From: Treponema sp.
GTDB lineage: Bacteria > Spirochaetota > Spirochaetia > Treponematales > Treponemataceae
NCBI GenBank assembly: GCA_022640795.1
Contig: JALCCK010000018.1
Location: forward strand, 1 to 44,175
Direction: 5' to 3'
DNA length: 44,175 bases
How positions within the stretch are numbered: position 1 is the stretch's first letter; every line of letters starts with the position of its first letter. This document shows positions 1 to 7,289 of this stretch, piece by piece. A program made the translations under genes and the position numbers. The notes below the pieces were generated by a model. It saw nothing but the letters and a program-made list of their open reading frames with translations. It searched no databases and had not been told where the DNA came from.

Positions 1-111
1 TAAAAAAGATTTTTTCGTTTTCATAGGTTTATCATAGCATGTAATTAAATTGTACACAAGTTATTATTTCTTTTTCTTGACTTATTTAGTAGATAATTAT
101 ACCCTGAAAGA

Positions 112-939
112 GTGAAAACAAAAACAGACAGCAATAAAACAAAAATTCCAGAAAAACTAAAAACCTCTCTGAAAATACTGGCCGATAAATATGAAAATCT
201 TTCTTTTATGAAAAATGATCCGTCGTCGTTCATGCACAGGTATACGAATCCGAGAGACCAGGAAGCAGCAGCCTTTATTTCAGCAAATCTCTCGTTCGGA
301 AGACGGGAACAAATTCTCCGTAAAATCTCTTATATATTGGATGCAGCGGAACCACATCTGTCGGACTGGATAGTATCAGAAGAATTTACAAAAATATTTC
401 CCGACTCACAGAAAAAATTTTACCGTTTTTTTTCATACGGCGACATGCGACTGTTTTTTCTCCGATATAAAGACGTTCTCGAAAAATTCGGGAGCCTTGG
501 AAACGCTGTCGAAATTTCATATAAAAATCTTGCAACGACAGCCTGCGGAACGGAAAATAAAGGTTTCTGCCGGCAGCAACTTATTCTTTCCATTATAACG
601 ACGCTTTTCAAGGATAGCCGTTTAATCCCACAGGATCAAAGTTCGGCCTGTAAAAAACTAAATATGTTTCTCCGCTGGATGGTACGGACAAACTCTCCCG
701 TCGATCTCGGACTGTGGACCTGGTATAACGCAGAAGATCTTCTTATACCGCTGGATACACACGTAATTTCTTCTGCAAGAAAAATGAAACTGCTCCCCAA
801 AGATTGTGCCGTAAATTTCAAAACGGCACTTCTTTTGACACAGAAAATGAAACAAATATGGCCGGACGATCCCTGCAAAGCTGATTTTGCCTTATTCGGA
901 TATGGAATAAATAATAACAATATATTTATAAAAAATTAA
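112..939 (+). CDS. TIGR02757 family (DUF2400) protein
   Basis: The 275-aa protein has the look of the TIGR02757/DUF2400 family: an N-terminal stretch with the motif NPRDQEAAAFISANLSFGRR (about residues 46-66), a middle segment with FLRWMVR and DLGLWTWY (about 185-205), and a C-terminal LIPLDTHV followed by DPCKADFALFGYG. The family is predicted to be all-helical and resembles HhH-GPD-type DNA-repair folds; its reaction is not established. I chose the GTG at 112 because the reading frame has no better upstream start and the family N-terminus fits. No clear Shine-Dalgarno precedes it. A TTGACT (77-82) and TATACC (98-103) lie upstream but are spaced by only 15 bases, so the promoter is uncertain. 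It stands alone, followed by a non-coding gap. Confidence 0.8.
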   Translation: MKTKTDSNKTKIPEKLKTSLKILADKYENLSFMKNDPSSFMHRYTNPRDQEAAAFISANLSFGRREQILRKISYILDAAEPHLSDWIVSEEFTKIFPDSQKKFYRFFSYGDMRLFFLRYKDVLEKFGSLGNAVEISYKNLATTACGTENKGFCRQQLILSIITTLFKDSRLIPQDQSSACKKLNMFLRWMVRTNSPVDLGLWTWYNAEDLLIPLDTHVISSARKMKLLPKDCAVNFKTALLLTQKMKQIWPDDPCKADFALFGYGINNNNIFIKN

Positions 940-1010
940 TTTATACTTTAATAAAAAAGTTCATATAAACTTTTACTTTATTTATTTTTCGTAAAAAGCC
1001 TGTATCATTA
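940..1010 (+). promoter_or_regulatory. possible promoter of the structured RNA
   Basis: This AT-rich stretch ends in TGTATCAT (1001-1008), a plausible extended -10 element just upstream of the RNA that begins near 1011. There is only a poor -35 candidate (T-rich sequence near 978-983). The assignment rests mainly on its position relative to the folded RNA. Confidence 0.3.
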
Positions 1011-1086
1011 AGGGTGGTAAGGAAAAATGCTACGTCTGTTGCCCAGATTCAGATATTGTTTAAAAACAAGGCACCTTATCACTTTT
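1011..1086 (+). ncRNA. unidentified structured RNA (riboswitch or small RNA)
   Basis: About 75 nt whose ends close into a 12-bp helix: 1011-1022 (AGGGTGGTAAGG) pairs with 1074-1085 (CCTTATCACTTT), with three or four G-U pairs. Inside, 1040-1043 can pair with 1070-1073 and 1056-1060 with 1065-1069, giving a stacked hairpin with a large asymmetric 5' bulge. The arrangement, a closed domain followed at once by an intrinsic terminator and then an HD-domain gene, fits either a riboswitch aptamer with expression platform or a free-standing small RNA. The 5' bulge (GCTAC, TCTGTT, CAG, TTCAG) and CAAGGCA faintly resemble bacterial 4.5S SRP RNA, but the GGAA tetraloop and GGAAGCAG core are absent. I do not recognise the class. 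Confidence 0.5.
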
Positions 1087-1120
1087 AGCCATCGGCAAGT
1101 TTTGTCGATGGCTATTTTTT
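1087..1120 (+). terminator. intrinsic terminator after the structured RNA
   Basis: AGCCATCG (1087-1094) pairs perfectly with CGATGGCT (1106-1113). Inner pairs G-U, C-G, A-T and A-T extend the stem to about 12 bp. It is followed by ATTTTTT. It sits 67 bases upstream of the next start codon, so it either ends the RNA at 1011 or acts as a regulated attenuator. Confidence 0.85.
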
Positions 1121-1186
1121 ATTTGCAAAACATTTCTATCTGCGCTATGGTATATATGAAAAAGTCGATACAATTTGGAGGATAAA

Positions 1187-2023
1187 ATGAAATCACCAAA
1201 AGAACTTTCAATTGACAAAAAAATTACAAATGAACTGGAAGAATTAATCCAGCTGTCTCCTGAAAAAGACGATCTTCCATTAAAAGTTGCCCGTTCTTTA
1301 ATGGAAAATGAAGAAATAGAAGCCGTTCAGAACTATGCAAATGATGTTTCAATTATGAGACTCGGCTTTAACGATCACGGTCCGGTCCATATGAGAACAG
1401 TTACGTATAATGCAATCCGGATGCTTTCCATTCTTTATAAAGCGAACATTCCTACTTCACTTCAAAAGGAAAATGCCGGATCATTCTGCGACAGTGTAAC
1501 AGCCGTTATTCTGGCTTCGTTTCTGCATGATTTCGGTATGAGCATAGGAAGACAAGATCATGAATTATATAGCGTTTTTCTTGCACTCCCCATAATAGAA
1601 AAAGAGTTAAATAAATTTCTTCCGGAAGAAGAAAATCTTACCCGGCGTGTTGCCATACGATCGGTAGCAATGGAAGGTATTGTCGGTCACATGGGAACAA
1701 GAAAAATTCATTCGCTTGAAGCAGGATTAATACTTATCGCAGATGGATGTGATATGACAAAAGGTCGTGCACGAATTCCTATGGTTCTTGATAATGCCCC
1801 AAAGGTCGGTGATATTCATAAATATTCTGCCAATTCAATAGAATCTGTCCAGATAATTCCGGGAACAGAAAAACCAATCCGCATTCAGGTTAATATGTCG
1901 GCGCAGGTCGGATTTTTCCAAATAGAAGAAGTTCTTCTTTTAAAGATAAACGCAAGTCCGGCTAAAAAATACATTGAACTGCTTGCCGGTATTGAAGGAA
2001 ATAAATTAAAACAATATTTATGA
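1187..2023 (+). CDS. HD-domain phosphohydrolase-like protein
   Basis: A 278-aa protein with metal-binding signatures of the HD superfamily: NDHGPVHMRTV (about residues 60-71), FLHDFGM (about 110-117) and a later ADGCDMTKGRAR (about 182-194). HD proteins hydrolyse phosphoester or phosphoanhydride bonds; the substrate cannot be read from the sequence. The ATG at 1187 is preceded by GGAGGA (1177-1182). The in-frame TTG at 1175 is less likely because it overlaps that site. The stop overlaps the next start (ATGA at 2020-2023), so the gene is co-transcribed with queH and the N-acetyltransferase gene. The structured RNA and terminator upstream may control this operon. Confidence 0.8.
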   Translation: MKSPKELSIDKKITNELEELIQLSPEKDDLPLKVARSLMENEEIEAVQNYANDVSIMRLGFNDHGPVHMRTVTYNAIRMLSILYKANIPTSLQKENAGSFCDSVTAVILASFLHDFGMSIGRQDHELYSVFLALPIIEKELNKFLPEEENLTRRVAIRSVAMEGIVGHMGTRKIHSLEAGLILIADGCDMTKGRARIPMVLDNAPKVGDIHKYSANSIESVQIIPGTEKPIRIQVNMSAQVGFFQIEEVLLLKINASPAKKYIELLAGIEGNKLKQYL

Positions 2024-2673
2024 TCACACAACAAAAAAAGAATTATCAAAAAGAGCTTGATTGGATTATTTCGGAAGTTGAAAAAGAAAACGAACGAACG
2101 TTAGGCAAACAGACACTGCTTCTTCATGCCTGCTGCGCACCGTGCTCTTCTGCGGTAGTCGAATATCTTTCAAATTTTTTTTCTATTTCCATTTATTACT
2201 ATAATCCCAATATCCATCCGGAAGCAGAATATATGCGCCGGTTGAATGAATTGAAAGAATTTCTGCCGAGATTTCCATCTGCGGAAAAAATACCGCTTAT
2301 AGCTGATGAATATAATCCAGTCGAATATTTCACCGCAACCAATGTAAAAAAAGAACCAGCTTTGCAAAAAGAGAAAGAACGGGGAGAACGATGCAGGCGC
2401 TGTTATCTTCTGAGAATGCAAAAAACCTACGAATATGCAAAAAAAAACAAATTCGACTGGTTCACGACAACACTTTCAATCAGTCCCTATAAAGACGCCG
2501 ATAAGATAAATACGATCGGAAAACAGCTTGAAGAAGAAAAAGGACCAAAATTTTTAACAAGCGATTTCAAAAAACGAAACGGATTTCTCCGTAGTCTTCA
2601 GTTAAGTGATGAATACGGTCTGTACCGGCAGGATTATTGTGGCTGTATTTATTCAAAACAAAATATGAGGTGA
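2020..2673 (+). CDS. queH: epoxyqueuosine reductase QueH
   Basis: The 217-aa protein carries the full cysteine set of QueH (DUF208): HACCAPCSS (about residues 36-44), YNPNIHP (about 61-67), ERCRRCYLLRM (about 123-133) and a C-terminal YCGCIYS. QueH reduces epoxyqueuosine to queuosine in tRNA, the last step of queuosine synthesis, using an iron-sulfur cluster and a second metal held by these cysteines. It replaces the B12-dependent QueG in many bacteria. The start overlaps the HD-protein stop by four bases, indicating translational coupling, and the next gene starts three bases after the stop. No other queuosine genes are in the window. Confidence 0.92.
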   Translation: MITQQKKNYQKELDWIISEVEKENERTLGKQTLLLHACCAPCSSAVVEYLSNFFSISIYYYNPNIHPEAEYMRRLNELKEFLPRFPSAEKIPLIADEYNPVEYFTATNVKKEPALQKEKERGERCRRCYLLRMQKTYEYAKKNKFDWFTTTLSISPYKDADKINTIGKQLEEEKGPKFLTSDFKKRNGFLRSLQLSDEYGLYRQDYCGCIYSKQNMR

Positions 2674-2675
2674 TT

Positions 2676-4034
2676 ATGGCGGATGTTACAAAACATTCAA
2701 GGGCGGAAAGAATCCGCGACGTAATACGATATATACGGAAATTCAAAAATGCATTACTGGTTATTTATATCGATGATGAAGTTCTTGATTCTCCCTTTTT
2801 TCCAAATCACATACAGGATATAGGACTTATTCATGAAACAGGACTCCAAGTAATTATTGTTCCTGGTGCACATAAACGTATTGATGAAATTCTTTCTGCA
2901 TCAAATATTTCATGGACAGAAAAAAACGGAATCAGGATAACACCGCCGGAAGCTATGCCGCTGATTAAAATGGCAGCTTTTGATGTATCCAATACGATAA
3001 TGACAAGCCTTGCAGGAGAACATCTTAATGCCGTTATCGGTAATTGGGTACGAGCCCGCAGCAAAGGTGTTCTTGACGGATTCGATTTTGGTACATCCGG
3101 AGAAATAGATAAACTTCAAATAGATGCTATAAGAAAAGTACTTTCAAATGGTTTTATTCCTATTTTTCCCTGTATAGGATGGAGCGCAGCCGGAAAACCT
3201 TATAATATATCATCAATACAACTGGCACAGGAAATCGCGATTCACCTGCAGGCAGACAAACTTTTTTATCTGATTCCGCATGCTGAAATAAACGCAACGA
3301 ATTTTAAAATACCGGAAAACTTAAGTATCACTCCTGAAGATACGATCCCGGCCCTGAGCCTGGACGAGCTAAAAATTTTTATCAAAGACAACGGGATTTC
3401 TTCCAATACAGAAAAAATAACTAATGATCATATGTTAAAAAATAAAATACTATCCATTCTTTCTCTGGCACAGGAAGCCTGTGAGCAAGGAGTTTCAAGG
3501 GTTCACCTCCTTAATAGTTTTATAGATGGGGCTCTTCCCTGCGAAATATTCTCTGATCTGGGGTCGGGAACAATGATTTACTCAAACCAATATGGTGGTA
3601 TACGGGATATGACGCGAGAAGATATTCCCTCTGTTCTTTCACTCATGCGACCGTTCGTTAGGAAAGGTATTCTTTTACCAAGAACCAAACAACAGTTATT
3701 TTCAGATTTCCAGGATTATATTGTATATGAACTGGATGGCTGTATCAGAGCCTGTGCTGCGCTTCATCTCTATAATGGGGGCCAGGCAGAAATTGCCGGT
3801 GTTGCAGTAGACGAATCGTGTGAACATATCGGTATAGGGCCCAAAATAATTACATATCTTATCGAAAAAGCAAAACAACTAAAGGTTGTTAGTATTTTTA
3901 TTCTTACAACACAATCATCTGACTGGTTCGAGCAGCTGGGTTTTAGGCAAGATGATATAAGTTCTCTTCCTCAAAAAAGAAAAGATCAATGGACTGCTAA
4001 ACGAAATTCAAAAGTATTCAGACGTAAAATCTGA
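2676..4034 (+). CDS. argA: amino-acid N-acetyltransferase (ArgA-type)
   Basis: A 452-aa two-domain protein of the size of E. coli ArgA (443 aa). The N-terminal 280 or so residues form an amino-acid-kinase fold (IVPGAHKRIDEIL near residue 62; GFDFGTSGEIDKLQIDAIR near 135). The C-terminal part from about 310 is a GNAT acetyltransferase with the acetyl-CoA loop GIGPKIITYLIEKA and the ArgA-like end WFEQLGF followed by LPQKRKDQW. It would acetylate glutamate with acetyl-CoA, the first committed arginine step. The ATG at 2676 has GAGGTGA (2667-2673) upstream, which includes the queH stop. No other arg genes lie in the window, so its pathway role here is uncertain. Confidence 0.82.
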   Translation: MADVTKHSRAERIRDVIRYIRKFKNALLVIYIDDEVLDSPFFPNHIQDIGLIHETGLQVIIVPGAHKRIDEILSASNISWTEKNGIRITPPEAMPLIKMAAFDVSNTIMTSLAGEHLNAVIGNWVRARSKGVLDGFDFGTSGEIDKLQIDAIRKVLSNGFIPIFPCIGWSAAGKPYNISSIQLAQEIAIHLQADKLFYLIPHAEINATNFKIPENLSITPEDTIPALSLDELKIFIKDNGISSNTEKITNDHMLKNKILSILSLAQEACEQGVSRVHLLNSFIDGALPCEIFSDLGSGTMIYSNQYGGIRDMTREDIPSVLSLMRPFVRKGILLPRTKQQLFSDFQDYIVYELDGCIRACAALHLYNGGQAEIAGVAVDESCEHIGIGPKIITYLIEKAKQLKVVSIFILTTQSSDWFEQLGFRQDDISSLPQKRKDQWTAKRNSKVFRRKI

Positions 4035-4074
4035 TGTGACTAACAAACGTTCACCATAAAAGTATATTCACAGT

Positions 4075-4083
4075 TTATCCACA
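4075..4083 (+). promoter_or_regulatory. DnaA box (perfect)
   Basis: TTATCCACA matches the bacterial DnaA-box consensus exactly. Two single-mismatch relatives lie close by on the same strand: ATATTCACA at 4064-4072 and TTATCCACT at 4192-4200. Confidence 0.7.
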
Positions 4084-4103
4084 CGAGTAAAAAAACAGAA
4101 TGA

Positions 4104-4158
4104 GTTATGACAAATTTATAAATTCTTGTATTTACTGAATTTATAAATTTGTCATAAC
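4104..4158. repeat. perfect 22-bp inverted repeat
   Basis: Arms 4104-4125 and 4137-4158 (starting GTTATGACAAATTT) are perfect reverse complements around an 11-base loop. There is no T-tract on either side, so this is not a usual intrinsic terminator. It may be a cruciform or protein-binding element of the origin region. Confidence 0.85.
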
Positions 4159-4228
4159 CCGTATTTATTTTTCGGCAGAGTTTTCCCAAAGTTATCCACT
4201 TTTATCAGTTTTTTATATTCTTACTATA

Positions 4229-4254
4229 TTTTATGTTTCACGTGAAACATAAAA
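4229..4254. promoter_or_regulatory. parS site 1 (ParB binding)
   Basis: Contains TGTTTCACGTGAAACA (4234-4249), identical to the conserved parS core. The dyad symmetry extends to 26 bp (4229-4254). ParB loads here and spreads to organise origin segregation with ParA and SMC. No parA or parB gene is inside the window. Confidence 0.93.
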
Positions 4255-4391
4255 CGGCTTCCATTATATAAGCAGAATACTTTAATTTAAAACTATAAGA
4301 ACCGATTACAAAGGTTCGGTAACTTTCTCAATTAGCTTAGAACTCATTGTTATGTAGATTTTTCTAAATTTATTTAAAAACAGTAGAATTG

Positions 4392-4423
4392 TGATTTCAA
4401 AACTCGTCTGACTTTTGAAATCA
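4392..4423. repeat. 11-bp inverted repeat in the origin block
   Basis: TGATTTCAAAA (4392-4402) and TTTTGAAATCA (4413-4423) are perfect reverse complements around a 10-base loop. No function is evident. Confidence 0.7.
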
Positions 4424-4463
4424 TCTCATAAATTAAATGAAATTTCTGACTAGGATTTTGTCA

Positions 4464-4493
4464 AACAAAATGTTTCACGTGAAACATTTTGTT
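4464..4493. promoter_or_regulatory. parS site 2 (ParB binding)
   Basis: TGTTTCACGTGAAACA at 4471-4486 is a second perfect parS core. Perfect symmetry extends to 30 bp (4464-4493). It lies 237 bases from the first site, a typical tight parS pair beside an origin. Confidence 0.93.
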
Positions 4494-4593
4494 GTTTAGA
4501 AAATAAGAAACATTGAAAATCTATAGAAGAAAACGTCTGCTCAATTTAAAAAGGATTATCCGTTAGTATCTAAAAAAAATAGTAAATTTATAT

Positions 4594-4619
4594 ATAAAAA
4601 AACCGGGGAAAACCCCGGT
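4594..4619 (-). terminator. intrinsic terminator of gyrBA
   Basis: ACCGGGG (4602-4608), loop AAAA, CCCCGGT (4613-4619), with a run of A on the low-coordinate side. On the minus strand this is a 7-bp GC-rich hairpin followed by TTTTTTTATATA, placed about 135 bases after the gyrA stop. Confidence 0.92.
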
Positions 4620-4713
4620 CGCCTGATGTATAAAGTCGGTATATTAAAGCCCCGACAAAATCCCCTCTTTTAACATATTATACAATATGTTAATAATTTT
4701 GTCATCCCTTATT

Positions 4714-4758
4714 ATAAATTTTATAATTCTTTACAATATAAGTAATTATAAAATTTAT
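4714..4758. repeat. AT-only inverted repeat at the gyrA end
   Basis: ATAAATTTTATAATT (4714-4728) and AATTATAAAATTTAT (4744-4758) are perfect reverse complements around 15 bases, overlapping the last codon region of gyrA. A smaller one, ACATATT/AATATGT, lies just beyond at 4673-4690. Being purely A+T, these could be weak transcript 3'-end structures or easily melted DNA. Confidence 0.6.
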
Positions 4759-7211
4759 TTTTTATCTTCTTCATTAGCAACTCTATCAATGCCTATTACA
4801 AAATCAGGAGTGTCTATATTTAATACACTCACACCTGAAGAACTGCTACTGGACTGTTTATTAACCGAACTGACTTCTAAACGAAGCGTTTTCCCCTGGC
4901 TCGTCATACAGACAAGTTCATCCGCCTCTCCTACCGCCAGAGCTCCTATTATTTCACCCTTCTTATCTATATTACCAAATATCTTCTGTCCCCCGGTACC
5001 GCGGCCATGTGGATGAAATTTATCAAAATCAATCCGTTTTCCCGCTCCCTGATTCGTTATCATAAAGATGCTCTTATCCTTTTCGACTCTGATGGCAGAT
5101 GCAAGCTCATCCCCTTCATTAAGTCGTATACCTCTTACACCTCGGCTTGATCGTCCCATAGAGCGGACCGCTTTTTCTTCAATTCTCAGAGCCTGCCCTC
5201 TTCTCGTAATCAGCATGATGTCCTCATTTCCATCGGTTAATATACCGCTTACCAGTTTATCGCCGGAATCAAGTTTTATGGCAATTATACCCCGTGTCTT
5301 TGCATTTGAAAACTGACTTGTTGCCGTCTTTTTTACAACACCATTTGCTGTTGCCATAAACAGATACTGCTCATCGCTGAATTCAGTAAAGGAAACAATC
5401 ATTGTAACCTCTTCATTTGCACTTACCGCAAGAAGACTTTTAATGTGCGAACCTCTGCTATTTTTGGCGGATTCGGGAATCTCATGAACCTTAAGCCAGT
5501 AAGCTTTTCCCTCATTGGTAATGAACATTATATAATCATGGGTGGAAGCAATAAAAAGCTGGTTTATATAATCATCTTCAGCAAGTTTGGCGCTAGCGCT
5601 TCCTTTTCCTCCCCTTCCCTGACTCTTATATGCTGTTAACGCAATACGTTTTATATAACCAAGTTTTGAAACGAGAATAACCATATCCTCTTCTTTGATC
5701 ATATCTTCAATATTTATCTCTTCTACCTCACCGGCAACAATATCTGTCCTTCGATCGTCTCCGTACTTCTCCGCTATCTCGTTAGTCTCTTCCTTTATCA
5801 GATTCAGAATTTTTTCATGATGAGCAAGAAGATCCCGCAGGTGCGCTATAAGAACTTCAAGTTCGGCAAGTTCCTTCTTCAGATCCTCTATTTCGAGATG
5901 AGTAAGCCTCTTCAGCTGCATATCAACAATGGCCTGCGCCTGAACATCATCAAAATCAAAGCGTTTTATCAGTTTATTTTTTGCTTCCTGCGTATCGGAA
6001 CTTCCCCTGATAATTCTGATAACTTCATCAATGTTATTTATTGCTACAATCAGCGCTTCAAGAATGTGGGCGCGTGCAAGCGCTTTATTCAGATCAAATT
6101 TTGTACGCCGTACGATAACCTCATCACGATGTTCAACAAAATACTGGATGAGCTGTTTGAGGTTCAGGACCTGAGGGCGTCCTTTCACCAGGGCAAGATT
6201 TATAACATTAAAATTGGATTGCAATGCAGTCTGTGCAAAAAGATGATTAAGCACAATTTTTGTAATTGCACCTCTTTTAAGGTCGATGACAATCCTCATA
6301 CCGGTACGATCAGAAGATTCGTCATTTACCCCTGAAATACCTTCTATGACTCTGTCCCTCGCTAACTCACCAATCCGTTCACAAAGAATTTTAGTATTTA
6401 CCTGATAGGGAACTTCAGTAAAGATAATTGATTCCCGGCCATTTTTTGCCGTTTCAATCAAAAACCTTCCGCGAACAGTTATTTTTCCCCGTCCCGTTCT
6501 GTAAGCCCGTCGTATTCCTTCACGACCGAATATAACACCGCCCGTCGGAAAATCAGGACCTTTTATATATTTTCCCAGCTCTTCAATACTTATTTTAGGA
6601 TTATCAATATACGCTGTAACAGCAGCCGCTATCTCGCGTATGTTATGAGGAGGCATATTAGTTGCCATTCCAACAGCAATACCCGAAGTACCGTTCGCCA
6701 AAAGAAATGGAAATTTAGCTGGTAAGACAGTTGGTTCTTTTGTCGTCTCGTCGAAATTCGGCATAAAATCGACGGTATCCTTATTTATATCGGCTACCAT
6801 CTCTTCAGCCAGTTTTGCCATCTTCGCTTCAGTATAACGATACGCTGCAGGAGGATCTCCCGCAATCGTACCGAAATTTCCCTGCGGTGTTATGACAGGA
6901 TATCGCTGGGAAAAATCCTGTCCAAGACGAACAAGCGCATCATAAACGGAAGCATCACCGTGCGGATGATAACTCCCCAGTACATCCCCTACTATTTTTG
7001 CACATTTGCGGGTCGGGCCGTTATTACGAAGTCCGCGTTCTTCCATTGCATAAAGAATACGCCGGTGAACCGGCTTTAAACCGTCGCGTACGTCGGGCAG
7101 CGCACGGCTCACAATAACAGACATCGAATAATCAATATAGGCACGTTTGACTTCTGTCTCTATCGGCATTTGTATAAGAGTTCCACCTTCCGGTGTCTTT
7201 ATTTCTTCCAT
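4755..7211 (-). CDS. gyrA: DNA gyrase subunit A
   Basis: The 818-aa protein has the GyrA order: N-terminal winged-helix breakage-reunion domain with catalytic tyrosine in YRYTEAKM (about residue 125), a coiled coil, and a C-terminal beta-pinwheel with a GyrA box QGRGGKG (about 559-565). It cuts and rejoins DNA in the A2B2 gyrase that introduces negative supercoils. The ATG at 7211 is preceded by GAAGGAG at nine bases, better than the in-frame TTG at 7229. The residue matching E. coli Ser83 is alanine here (codon 6951-6953; motif [10 protein letters not shown]), a substitution linked to low quinolone susceptibility in other bacteria. It follows gyrB by 78 bases, so the two are probably one transcript. 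Confidence 0.97.
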   Translation of the reverse strand: MEEIKTPEGGTLIQMPIETEVKRAYIDYSMSVIVSRALPDVRDGLKPVHRRILYAMEERGLRNNGPTRKCAKIVGDVLGSYHPHGDASVYDALVRLGQDFSQRYPVITPQGNFGTIAGDPPAAYRYTEAKMAKLAEEMVADINKDTVDFMPNFDETTKEPTVLPAKFPFLLANGTSGIAVGMATNMPPHNIREIAAAVTAYIDNPKISIEELGKYIKGPDFPTGGVIFGREGIRRAYRTGRGKITVRGRFLIETAKNGRESIIFTEVPYQVNTKILCERIGELARDRVIEGISGVNDESSDRTGMRIVIDLKRGAITKIVLNHLFAQTALQSNFNVINLALVKGRPQVLNLKQLIQYFVEHRDEVIVRRTKFDLNKALARAHILEALIVAINNIDEVIRIIRGSSDTQEAKNKLIKRFDFDDVQAQAIVDMQLKRLTHLEIEDLKKELAELEVLIAHLRDLLAHHEKILNLIKEETNEIAEKYGDDRRTDIVAGEVEEINIEDMIKEEDMVILVSKLGYIKRIALTAYKSQGRGGKGSASAKLAEDDYINQLFIASTHDYIMFITNEGKAYWLKVHEIPESAKNSRGSHIKSLLAVSANEEVTMIVSFTEFSDEQYLFMATANGVVKKTATSQFSNAKTRGIIAIKLDSGDKLVSGILTDGNEDIMLITRRGQALRIEEKAVRSMGRSSRGVRGIRLNEGDELASAIRVEKDKSIFMITNQGAGKRIDFDKFHPHGRGTGGQKIFGNIDKKGEIIGALAVGEADELVCMTSQGKTLRLEVSSVNKQSSSSSSGVSVLNIDTPDFVIGIDRVANEEDKK

Positions 7212-7289
7212 AGGAAAAGACTCCTTCAATAAAATTGCAGATCTAAAGTACTGTCACGAATAAAGGTACTTCTCTTTCAAAAAGATAAA

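Larger units (their letters stand above)
4035..4754. other. AT-rich non-coding block with parS sites and a DnaA box (origin-proximal)
   Basis: About 720 bases without a credible gene between the end of argA and the end of gyrA. It contains two perfect parS sites, one perfect DnaA box with two near matches, four other inverted repeats and the gyrA terminator. It is very A+T rich. Position near dnaA/gyrBA and these elements make it part of the origin/centromere region; whether unwinding starts here or in the dnaA-dnaN gap cannot be decided from sequence alone. Confidence 0.65.

Noticed and set aside
1011..1086. Identification of the structured RNA as 4.5S SRP RNA
   Set aside because: Short stretches (GCTAC, TCTGTT, TTCAG, CAAGGCA) line up with E. 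coli 4.5S RNA, but the invariant GGAA tetraloop and the GGAAGCAGCC core are missing. Left as an unidentified RNA.
4104..4158. argA intrinsic terminator
   Set aside because: The stem is long and perfect but AT-rich and has no T-run on either strand; described as an inverted repeat.
4687..5016. Plus-strand open frame across the gyrA end
   Set aside because: It is antisense to gyrA codons, has no ribosome site and looks like a frame shadow.
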